Source of the DNA: UBA2428 sp002343545 | Lineage (GTDB): Bacteria > Bdellovibrionota > UBA2428 | DNA: 13,991 nt | Assembly (NCBI GenBank): GCA_937952285.1 | Contig: CALFZE010000098.1 | Span: forward strand, 1-13,991 | Reading direction: 5' to 3' | Shown here: positions 5,672 through 11,702 of the stretch, in pieces | Position numbering within the stretch: position 1 is the first letter of the stretch | Layout of the letters: each line of letters starts with the position of its first letter | Translations under genes and position numbers: made by a program | Notes under the pieces: generated by a model | Told to the model about the DNA's origin: nothing | The model's input: the letters and a program-made list of their open reading frames with translations, nothing else | Databases searched by the model: none

Positions 5672-8353
5672 TTAGATCCCGGCGCCGTCGATGAAGGTCT
5701 CGAAGGCCTTCGCGTCGCCTTGGAAGCTACGTCCGGCCCGTACGTCGATGACGGGCGTGGCGAGGCGCTCCTCGAGCTCCGCCGGCTTCAGGCGCGTCGA
5801 CCAGCTGCGGATATCCGAGACCTTACGCACATCCTTGATGATGGAGGAGCCGCCGAAGGCCGGACTCTTGTCTTGGAGATGCTTGATGATGTTCTCGGGG
5901 GAGAAGCGTGGATCGTCGTAGGCCTGCTCCTCCTCGATCTTCGCGAGCCGCAGGTAGGTGGACAAGATTCGGCCGATGTAGCCCGCGACGGCCGGCGTCG
6001 CCATCGAAGTCCCGCTCAGGTGGTCTTTGGGTGAAACCGGGTTCTCGAAGCAACGGCGGTAGTACTCGGCGCGCATCGTCGACTGGAGGGCGCCGCGGAT
6101 CATCGAGAGATACGTTTCGTTGAACCAGCTGCGGGTTTTCTTGAGTTCCGATGGACGCTCGCGGCCGCTCAGGAAGCCGTTCTTCTTGAGGAAGGCGTCG
6201 TACTTGCCGTTCTCGAAACCTTCGAAGTCGAAGATTGGAGTCGCTATCGAGAAGGTCGATCCCATGCCGTTTTCCTTCTGGAGGCTCGTCTCGGCGAAGC
6301 CGCAGCTCGTCTGCTTGACGGGCGCGAGGATCGCCTCGCCGTACGACAGCACGAAGGGCGTCTCGGTCACGGGTAGGTTCATGAAACTCGAAAGCTCGTC
6401 GCGGGAGTTCATCGATCCGACGCAAAGCACGTTGCGGAAGCCGTCGTTGTTAACGACTTTCTTCGCGCCCGCGTCCTGCTCGAACTGGGCGAGGTAGCTC
6501 GAGGTCAAGTCGCAAGGGAGGGCGCTGCGCGTGCGGCCGTCCACCCACTTGGCGTCGTTGCCCGAGGCGATGACGAAGAGGGTGTGGGGCGCGTTCGAGC
6601 GGACTTCCTGCGCGACGCGGGTCTTGAAGTATTCGTAAACGACAAAGGTCCCATCCGTATTGAGCCGTTCGCGCGCGGTCGGCGGATTCGGCGAGTCGAC
6701 TTCTTGCTCGAAGGTCGTGCCGAGCGACATGTTCGCGAGCTTGATGCGTTGGGCGCCGACGTAACGGATGGACTCCATCATTTCGTTGAAGAAATAGAAG
6801 TCGAGCCGGTGACGGCCCCAGAACTCGTTCAGGTACTCGCGGAACTTGGCGAGCACCGCGCCCCGCCCGCTCACGCCCAGACGCTTTTGGGCCGCGAGCA
6901 ACGCCGACGGGTAGGCGTCGATCCATTCCGAGAAACCTTTCTCGAGCTCGGCGCGGACCTGCTTGTCGCGCAGCGGGATGCTTTCGCTGGAGGCCGTAAT
7001 GATACGGATCGGCACGATCTGGTTCTTGGGGCTTTGGCGCGCGATGATGCCCGCGACGTGGGTGCCGTGCACCTCTTCCGCGCTGGCGCGGTCGAAGAAA
7101 GGATGCCCGCGCTCCTTGGCGAAGCGAACGATCTTCGGATCGGGTTGGCGGCGGGGCTCCTTCGAGTCGCAGAAAAAGAGGGTTCGTTCGGCCGGGCTTA
7201 CGACGTTCGCGAAGTATTTGGGGAGGAATCCCATTGCGATCCGCGTGTCCCGGACGCCCGCCACGTCGTCGGGTTGATCGGCGTGGAGTTTTTCGTAGAC
7301 GTCGAGAAACTCGCCGAAGATCCGAATCTGTTCGTCGAAGCCCTTCCGGACCAGGTCGAACTTGACCGTGGCGTTCGTCTGCGGATCGACGATGCGGCGG
7401 TAGAGATCCGGGGAGTAGATACCGCAGAGGGTTTCGGAAAGTTGCACCTCGGGCGAGTAGCGGGGGTAGCGATTCGTCACGGCGTTGAAGGCGGAACTCA
7501 GCGAACTTTCCAGGTCGCGGTTCTCGTGCGCAGAGTTGCGCGCCTTGTAGAACGCCCGCATCGGTTCGAGTTTCGCCGAGTAGCCCGTCGCGGCGTCGAA
7601 GCCCTTGTAGGCTTTCTCGATGTTCTCGGCGAAGAACTCGGCGCCCTCGACCGTGCGGAATTCGTAGGAAAGATCCCCGGTCCAGGGAAGCTCGGCGAGC
7701 CTTCTCCAGTTGTATTGCGTCTCGAGCGAGGCTTCGGGGCTCGGGGGGCTGCCTTCGGTGATCAGTCGTCCGAGCTTCTTGAGGTCGGCGTATTCGTCGG
7801 CGTCCCAGTAACGCAAGAAGTTCGTCGCCATGAAGAGCGAAAAGTTGCTCTCGTTGATACGGCGGAAGAGGGTATTCGCGAGACGCGTATCGGCCCGATG
7901 GATCGGCAGGAAGGTGCGCAGGAAGTCTTCGTTGGCCTTGAGGATAAGGTTGAGCGGGTGTTCGGGCGCTCCCCGGATCAATCCGTCCTGCACGCCGCGC
8001 GCGCCGAAGGAGAAGAGCGAAGCGTCGATCAAGTTCGGGTGGGGCCAGCGATCGTCGCCCATGACGTCGAGTCCGGCGCCTTTCATGCCCGCGTCGAAGC
8101 GAATCTGCCGAACGAGATCGGGGTGCGTGTAGTCCACTCCGTTATCGATGACGGCGACCGAGACGCGGCTCGGAAGCCCTGCGCCCGGCGCGTGCGTTGG
8201 TTTGGGGTTCGCCAGGGTATCGAGGGACTTGGGAAGATCCGTGCGGTCGGCAAAGATATCCGTGGGCTTCTGGTTCGCCACGCGGCAAGACGAGAGCGCG
8301 AGAAAAGTCGTGGCGAGCAAAAAACGGTTTCGCGAAAAAGGCTTCGTTCTCAA
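5672..8353 (-). CDS. Subtilisin-like (S8) serine protease, lipoprotein, large insertion
   Basis: This 893-residue protein has a lipoprotein signal peptide ending LSSC (Cys23), so it should be membrane-anchored outside the cytoplasm. The S8 catalytic set is complete: Asp70 in VAVIDNG, His429 in HGTHVAG, oxyanion Asn599 in VIASGND and Ser783 in SGTSMATP. Usual subtilisins have about 30-60 residues between Asp and His. Here there are about 359, an added domain rich in Tyr, Arg and Asp with no family I recognise. A further long segment (about 600-780) separates Asn from Ser. No inhibitor-type propeptide fits in the 47 residues between Cys23 and Asp70. The start is TTG, chosen because an AAGGGGGA Shine-Dalgarno lies six bases upstream and the signal peptide begins there. 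The gene lies 87 bases downstream of the lipoprotein trio on the same strand, with its own leader. Substrate is unknown. Confidence 0.92.
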   Translation of the reverse strand: MRTKPFSRNRFLLATTFLALSSCRVANQKPTDIFADRTDLPKSLDTLANPKPTHAPGAGLPSRVSVAVIDNGVDYTHPDLVRQIRFDAGMKGAGLDVMGDDRWPHPNLIDASLFSFGARGVQDGLIRGAPEHPLNLILKANEDFLRTFLPIHRADTRLANTLFRRINESNFSLFMATNFLRYWDADEYADLKKLGRLITEGSPPSPEASLETQYNWRRLAELPWTGDLSYEFRTVEGAEFFAENIEKAYKGFDAATGYSAKLEPMRAFYKARNSAHENRDLESSLSSAFNAVTNRYPRYSPEVQLSETLCGIYSPDLYRRIVDPQTNATVKFDLVRKGFDEQIRIFGEFLDVYEKLHADQPDDVAGVRDTRIAMGFLPKYFANVVSPAERTLFFCDSKEPRRQPDPKIVRFAKERGHPFFDRASAEEVHGTHVAGIIARQSPKNQIVPIRIITASSESIPLRDKQVRAELEKGFSEWIDAYPSALLAAQKRLGVSGRGAVLAKFREYLNEFWGRHRLDFYFFNEMMESIRYVGAQRIKLANMSLGTTFEQEVDSPNPPTARERLNTDGTFVVYEYFKTRVAQEVRSNAPHTLFVIASGNDAKWVDGRTRSALPCDLTSSYLAQFEQDAGAKKVVNNDGFRNVLCVGSMNSRDELSSFMNLPVTETPFVLSYGEAILAPVKQTSCGFAETSLQKENGMGSTFSIATPIFDFEGFENGKYDAFLKKNGFLSGRERPSELKKTRSWFNETYLSMIRGALQSTMRAEYYRRCFENPVSPKDHLSGTSMATPAVAGYIGRILSTYLRLAKIEEEQAYDDPRFSPENIIKHLQDKSPAFGGSSIIKDVRKVSDIRSWSTRLKPAELEERLATPVIDVRAGRSFQGDAKAFETFIDGAGI

Positions 8354-8354
8354 G

Positions 8355-8391
8355 ATGGTCCCCCTTGGCTGGAGCGACCATTTTAAGGGGG
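8355..8391 (-). promoter_or_regulatory. Interleaved inverted repeats over subtilase ribosome binding site
   Basis: Two inverted repeats overlap here. CCCCCTT (8360-8366) pairs with AAGGGGG (8385-8391), and ATGGTC (8355-8360) pairs with GACCAT (8376-8381). On the minus strand the first pair covers the Shine-Dalgarno AAGGGGG, and the second covers the bases just before the TTG start. The arms are interleaved (1-2-1'-2'), so the two stems are either alternatives or a pseudoknot. A -10-like TAAAAT (8385-8380) lies inside the same element. If it is the real promoter, the distal arms would be wholly or partly untranscribed and the repeats would act in DNA instead. Confidence 0.45.
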
Positions 8392-8440
8392 AATACGGAT
8401 TTTCGCCCGAGCGGGAACTTTGTCGGTCTTAGATCGCGTC

Positions 8441-9076
8441 TTACGGGTTTTTCGGGATCGCGTAAGGCCCGTCCAAAAGCCCATGGTCCGGCGTCAGGAA
8501 AAGCTGGTGCGAAACGTAGCGGCAGATGTCGTGGGCGCGATCCGTGGCCGAATTGACCGCTTGGGCCACCGCAGCATTCACGATCATGCCCAGGACGCCG
8601 TCGCTCTGCTGCGCCGAGGACGACTCGTTGGCGGTGGCGCGGCCTTCCCAAAGAAGGGTGCCGGTCTTCGCGTGAACGAGTCGACCGACGATCGTGACCC
8701 GCGTGTTGCTCGTGATGACGCTGAAGCGGGTCCCGTAACCCGTGACGTTCAGGTAAAGCACGGCGTCGGGGGCAAGAATCTCGGAGATTTTCTTGAGCGA
8801 GGCCTGGTGCATTTCGCCCGGCGTCGGCAAGCCGTTTTCCTTGAGCATCCGATCGATGACCTCGACGGGAAAAACGTAAAAGCCTTTCTCGGCGATCGGG
8901 CGCGTCACCGTCGCGAGACAACTGTAGGAGCCCGTCACGTCGCCGCTCGAATTGAGCGGGGGCAACACGAGGATCGATCGCGGCGAGTACTTGCGGAAGT
9001 TCGTGTAGTCGTAGGGTTTCGAAGCGCAGCCGACCACCAAGAGCAGGGCGAGGGCGACGCCAAAGGAGTTTTTCAT
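8441..9076 (-). CDS. DUF799 / GNA1162-family lipoprotein
   Basis: This 211-residue protein has a lipobox VVGC (Cys17). The body matches the DUF799 family, of which Neisseria GNA1162 is the known structure. Typical segments are SPRSILVLPPLNSSGDV (31-47), FPVEVIDRMLKENGLPTPGEM (69-89), LAPDAVLYLNVTGYGT (101-116), a TGTLLWEG strand (138-145) and the closing LLDGPY (200-205). The family is an alpha/beta fold related to periplasmic TolB-N/LpoB-like domains. Biochemical function is not established. It is the last gene of a three-gene operon: its ATG overlaps the TGA of the DUF4810 gene by the four bases ATGA, so the two are translationally coupled. Confidence 0.9.
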   Translation of the reverse strand: MKNSFGVALALLLVVGCASKPYDYTNFRKYSPRSILVLPPLNSSGDVTGSYSCLATVTRPIAEKGFYVFPVEVIDRMLKENGLPTPGEMHQASLKKISEILAPDAVLYLNVTGYGTRFSVITSNTRVTIVGRLVHAKTGTLLWEGRATANESSSAQQSDGVLGMIVNAAVAQAVNSATDRAHDICRYVSHQLFLTPDHGLLDGPYAIPKNP

Positions 9077-9432
9077 CGGTCACTCCGTTTCGGGGTGCCC
9101 TTGGCGAGAAAGCGATCCATGAGCGCCGAAGCTTCGGGGAAACTCTGCTTCTCGGCGAGGAACTCGGCGCGGGCCAACTCGCCGTTGCCGACCTCCGAGT
9201 AGAGATAACCCAAATGCGCGCGAAAGCCGGGCGGCAGGGCAAGCCCGCGCTTCGCCGCGACGGCGACGTCTTCGCGCAGTCGCTCGATCTGACGGCTCGG
9301 CGATTCGCGTCCGGCATCCGTCATCGAGCGGTAGAGCACCGATTCGTAATTCCCCCAGTAGTAGAGCGGCTTCGAGGCGCATGCCGAAAGCAAGAGCAGC
9401 GTGCCGAGGCCCGCGAGACGGCGGATGATCAT
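9073..9432 (-). CDS. DUF4810-family lipoprotein
   Basis: This 119-residue lipoprotein has lipobox LSAC (Cys18). After it comes YYWGNYESVLY (24-34), and later LPPGFRAHLGYLYSEVG (66-82) and EKQSFPEASALMDRFL (94-109), all typical of the DUF4810 family found between CsgG-like and DUF799 genes in many proteobacteria. The PPGFRAHLGYLYSEVGNGELARAEF part reads like a single TPR-type helix pair. The start at 9432 is chosen over an upstream ATG at 9447 because it forms an ATGA overlap with the preceding gene and puts the signal peptide at residue 1. Its own TGA overlaps the next gene's ATG in the same way. Function is unknown; context points to an outer-membrane lipoprotein complex. Confidence 0.9.
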   Translation of the reverse strand: MIIRRLAGLGTLLLLSACASKPLYYWGNYESVLYRSMTDAGRESPSRQIERLREDVAVAAKRGLALPPGFRAHLGYLYSEVGNGELARAEFLAEKQSFPEASALMDRFLAKGTPKRSDR

Positions 9433-10106
9433 TTGGCGGGATTCCATTCGTCGTTGTCCATGCCTTCGGCCAGACGATCGACGGCTTCGCGGATGGCGAG
9501 ATCGAGAACTTTGCCGTTCAACGTCGAGTCGTAGCCCGAGTTTCCGCCGAAGCCCAAGACTTCGCGGTCGCTCAAGGCGTATTCGCCGGCGCCCGACGCC
9601 GAAAAAACGACTTCCGAGGAGTCCACGTCGATCACGTTGAGCGTGACCTTCGAGTAGGCCGTCTGCTTCTTTCCGCTGCCCAGCACGCCGAAGAGCTGCC
9701 GATCGCCCGTGTCGCGGCGACCGAACTCGGTCACGTCGCCGCTGACGACGTACTTCGCGCCCTTGATGTTTTGCGGGGACTTGCGGTAGCCGGCCTCTTG
9801 GCTGAGGGCCTTCAGGTTGTCGCGATCCATGACGGAAAAGCGGCGCGTCTGTTGCAAATGGGCGATGAGGGCCGTCTTCGCCTGGTTGCCGAGGCGATCT
9901 TCGCCGTCGGTGAAGAGTCCGCGCATGTAGTTCGACTTGTTGTCGAAGCTCCCGACGATGATGGGATGACGAGGACCGCGGTAGGCGGTGGCCGTCCCGG
10001 CCGCGGCGGTCTTTTGGACCTCGACCTTCTTGGAGGATGCCGAAGCGCAGCCCGCGAGGGCGGCGACGAGGGTGAAGGCGAAGAGTTTCGCGTGAGTCTT
10101 TTTCAA
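9429..10106 (-). CDS. CsgG/HfaB-family lipoprotein
   Basis: From the TTG at 10106 this is a 225-residue lipoprotein with lipobox LAGC (Cys20). It carries CsgG-family hallmarks: PIIVGSFDN (48-56), TRRFSVMDRDNLKAL (87-101), GAKYVVSGDVTEFG (116-129), a VTLNVIDVDSSEVVFSASG strand pair (154-172, in two parts) and an ALDLAIREAV-like C-terminal helix. CsgG and HfaB are outer-membrane lipoproteins that secrete or anchor curli subunits and holdfast. This shorter form, paired with DUF4810 and DUF799 proteins, is a distinct recurrent type whose substrate is unknown. TTG is chosen because AAGGAGG lies four bases upstream and it removes 13 residues that would precede the signal peptide. It is the first gene of the operon. 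Confidence 0.9.
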   Translation of the reverse strand: MKKTHAKLFAFTLVAALAGCASASSKKVEVQKTAAAGTATAYRGPRHPIIVGSFDNKSNYMRGLFTDGEDRLGNQAKTALIAHLQQTRRFSVMDRDNLKALSQEAGYRKSPQNIKGAKYVVSGDVTEFGRRDTGDRQLFGVLGSGKKQTAYSKVTLNVIDVDSSEVVFSASGAGEYALSDREVLGFGGNSGYDSTLNGKVLDLAIREAVDRLAEGMDNDEWNPAK

Positions 10107-10149
10107 GGGGCCTCCTTCAAAACGGCAAAGACGGAACGGAGCCATTCGG

Positions 10150-10178
10150 AGTCTAGGCGACTTCCTTCGCTCTGAAAA
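10150..10178 (-). promoter_or_regulatory. Candidate promoter of the lipoprotein operon
   Basis: On the minus strand TTTTCA (10178-10173) and TAGACT (10155-10150) are spaced by 17 bases, each a 4/6 match to sigma-70 hexamers. Transcription would start near 10143 and give a leader of roughly 36 bases ending in the AAGGAGG ribosome binding site and the TTG at 10106. Confidence 0.4.
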
Positions 10179-10232
10179 TCGGTCGCTTCGTGTTTGTGGT
10201 AACGACCGCTAACGGAAAGGGGAAAAACGGGA

Positions 10233-10565
10233 CTAGTCCTCGTCTTCGTCCGCACCCTCTTTCACGTGCGCGACGAACTCTTCCATGAAAAGCGGGAGAA
10301 AAGCGTGCAACTCTTTGCGAAGCTCTTCGGGGGCGTCGACGAGCGGCCGCCGATCTTCGTCGATGGCTTCGTCGTTTTCGTCGTAGCGGGTGCGGCAATA
10401 GAGAAGCCGGTACTTGCCGTGCTCGGCCCAACCGATTTCGATGTCGACGTCGGGCGTTTGGCCTCCTTCGAGCTCGATGGCCTGCCAGAACTCGCCCCGG
10501 GGCGCGAGCTCGCGAAGGAGCGTTTCGAGCTGGGCGACATCCCGCGCAAATTCGTCGTTTCTCAT
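10233..10565 (-). CDS. Small acidic cytoplasmic protein, unknown function
   Basis: This 110-residue protein has no signal peptide or membrane segment. It is strongly acidic, with an Asp/Glu-rich tail (104-110) and DENDEAIDED at 62-71. A compact alpha/beta pattern is suggested: helix 5-20, strands 26-32 and 39-46 (VDIEIGW), strand 51-58 (KYRLLYC) and a long helix 79-102. I do not recognise the family. The minus strand is preferred to the opposing ORF because the composition is protein-like and hydrophobic residues are regularly spaced. No Shine-Dalgarno precedes the ATG; TAAAGC lies six bases before it. It lies 127 bases before the CsgG-family start on the same strand, with a candidate promoter between, and is divergent from the caspase-like gene. 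Confidence 0.65.
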   Translation of the reverse strand: MRNDEFARDVAQLETLLRELAPRGEFWQAIELEGGQTPDVDIEIGWAEHGKYRLLYCRTRYDENDEAIDEDRRPLVDAPEELRKELHAFLPLFMEEFVAHVKEGADEDED

Positions 10566-10649
10566 AAGAAAGCTTTAAAGGTCGCGCCCGCGGCTATCGA
10601 GGCCTTCGGGGGGAAAATTTTGACGGCGCGAGGCCATCGGCCCGTCAGA

Positions 10650-10655
10650 TAAGAT
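10650..10655 (+). promoter_or_regulatory. -10-like hexamer before caspase-like gene
   Basis: TAAGAT ends six bases before the GTG at 10662, and there is no Shine-Dalgarno. A good -35 (TTGACG, 10620-10625) exists but is 24 bases away, too far for a normal sigma-70 promoter. An alternative -10 TCAGAT (10645-10650) would be spaced 19. Either way the leader would be zero to a few bases. Confidence 0.35.
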
Positions 10656-10661
10656 GTTCGG

Positions 10662-11618
10662 GTGGGGATTCGGCTTTTCGCTTTGACCTTCGCGCTCGCG
10701 TTTTCGACGTCGGGCGCGGCGGATTGCCTGAACGACATGCGGGATTCCGTCTTCGCGGATGGCGTCGCGGATATACGCGTTTCGATCGGCTATTCGGATC
10801 ATCCCGGCAGTCATTACATCGGTACTCCCCGGGAGCCGTCGGTCGCGCACGATGCCGAAATCGCGAAGGGCCTCGGGAACGAGCTCGCGAAGATGGGGTT
10901 TCGCGCCCTGAGCGACGACGAAGTTCGGCGTTCGCCGCTGAAGTTTTCGGACGGCGTTCGCGCCCGGGTGAAGGTGTACCGCAAGGACCTCGAGTCGGGA
11001 CGCTCTTCTTACGTCTCGATCATGACGAGCGCGAATTCGCCCGATCACGAACGGAACGTCGGCATCTTCGGCGGGCAAGGGGCGGCGAGCAAGGCCTCGC
11101 TGGAATTCATGCGAGCTTCCGCGAGCGCGGACGTTTTTCTATACTTGGGGCATTCCCGCAAAGTCTACGGGCCCGACCCGAACCCGCCCAAGGCGGTGCC
11201 CAGGCGTCCGACCACGGAAGATCCCTACGTGAGCAACTACGTCGTTCAGTACCAAAGCTACATCGCGAACGGATCCGGCTTTTTTGAGGCCCTTCGCAAG
11301 AGCGAGGATCCGGCAAAGCTGGTCGGTTTGCTGTCCTGTTCGACGAACGTCTTCGAGCCCACGCTCCGCGAGGCCGTTTGCCGACGGCCGGCGACCAGGG
11401 CGCTCGTGCTCTCGACCCGACCGACCGAGACCACCGTGGACGCGGCGGATCCGAGCGAGGACGTGAAGGCGGCCGCGGAGATCGTCAAAGGCGTGATCGG
11501 CCGCGACTCGACGCAAGACTTCAACCGCAAACTCAAGGCCTGCTCGAACGGGGCTTACGTCGCGGAAACGATCGGGGGTACCCACGTGCCCGCTTCCAAA
11601 CGACCGTCTAAAGATTAG
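10662..11618 (+). CDS. Exported protein with caspase-like His/Cys candidate dyad
   Basis: This 318-residue protein has a Sec signal peptide (hydrophobic 4-15, cleavage near Ala19/Ala20). Two segments stand out: ADVFLYLGHSRKVYGPDPNPP (starting at 156, given here in shortened form as YLGHS 161-165) and KLVGLLSCSTN (219-229). A hydrophobic strand ending in Gly-His, then about 60 residues later another ending in a Cys-containing turn, is the pattern of caspase-like folds (families C14, C25, CHAT), where His and Cys form the active dyad. Here that would be His164 and Cys226. This is a pattern match; no family-level similarity can be proven by eye. Cys22 and Cys240/Cys294 could form disulphides in the periplasm. 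It starts with GTG without Shine-Dalgarno. Alternatives are an inactive fold or an unrelated secreted protein. Confidence 0.75.
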   Translation: MGIRLFALTFALAFSTSGAADCLNDMRDSVFADGVADIRVSIGYSDHPGSHYIGTPREPSVAHDAEIAKGLGNELAKMGFRALSDDEVRRSPLKFSDGVRARVKVYRKDLESGRSSYVSIMTSANSPDHERNVGIFGGQGAASKASLEFMRASASADVFLYLGHSRKVYGPDPNPPKAVPRRPTTEDPYVSNYVVQYQSYIANGSGFFEALRKSEDPAKLVGLLSCSTNVFEPTLREAVCRRPATRALVLSTRPTETTVDAADPSEDVKAAAEIVKGVIGRDSTQDFNRKLKACSNGAYVAETIGGTHVPASKRPSKD

Positions 11619-11622
11619 ACGG
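11604..11622 (+). terminator. Perfect 8-bp inverted repeat across the stop codon
   Basis: CCGTCTAA-AGA-TTAGACGG is a perfect stem of eight pairs with a three-base loop, and the TAG stop of the caspase-like gene lies inside the right arm. There is no T-run afterward (GGAGCGCC). It could be a weak terminator, an mRNA end stabiliser or a DNA operator for the next gene. Confidence 0.4.
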
Positions 11623-11640
11623 GGAGCGCCGGAATGAGCC

Positions 11641-11698
11641 TTGAAAATTCAACACATTACACTGGCCTTGGATTTGCTCCTACGGTCCCAAGGGGGAG
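11641..11698 (+). promoter_or_regulatory. AT-rich control region and ribosome binding site
   Basis: An AT-rich island in an otherwise GC-rich region begins with the near-palindrome TTGAA-AA-TTCAA (11641-11652), followed by a -10-like TACACT (11658-11663). No good -35 lies 16-18 bases before TACACT. A strong Shine-Dalgarno AAGGGGGAG (11690-11698) stands just before the ATG at 11703 and decides that start over an in-frame ATG at 11634, which would bury the signal peptide. Confidence 0.4.
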
Positions 11699-11702
11699 AG
11701 CG

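Noticed and set aside
6584..8386. A 600-codon open frame on the plus strand opposite the subtilase gene
   Set aside because: It mirrors the GC-rich codon usage of the subtilase, lacks any recognisable domain or signal, and the opposite strand has a complete catalytic set.
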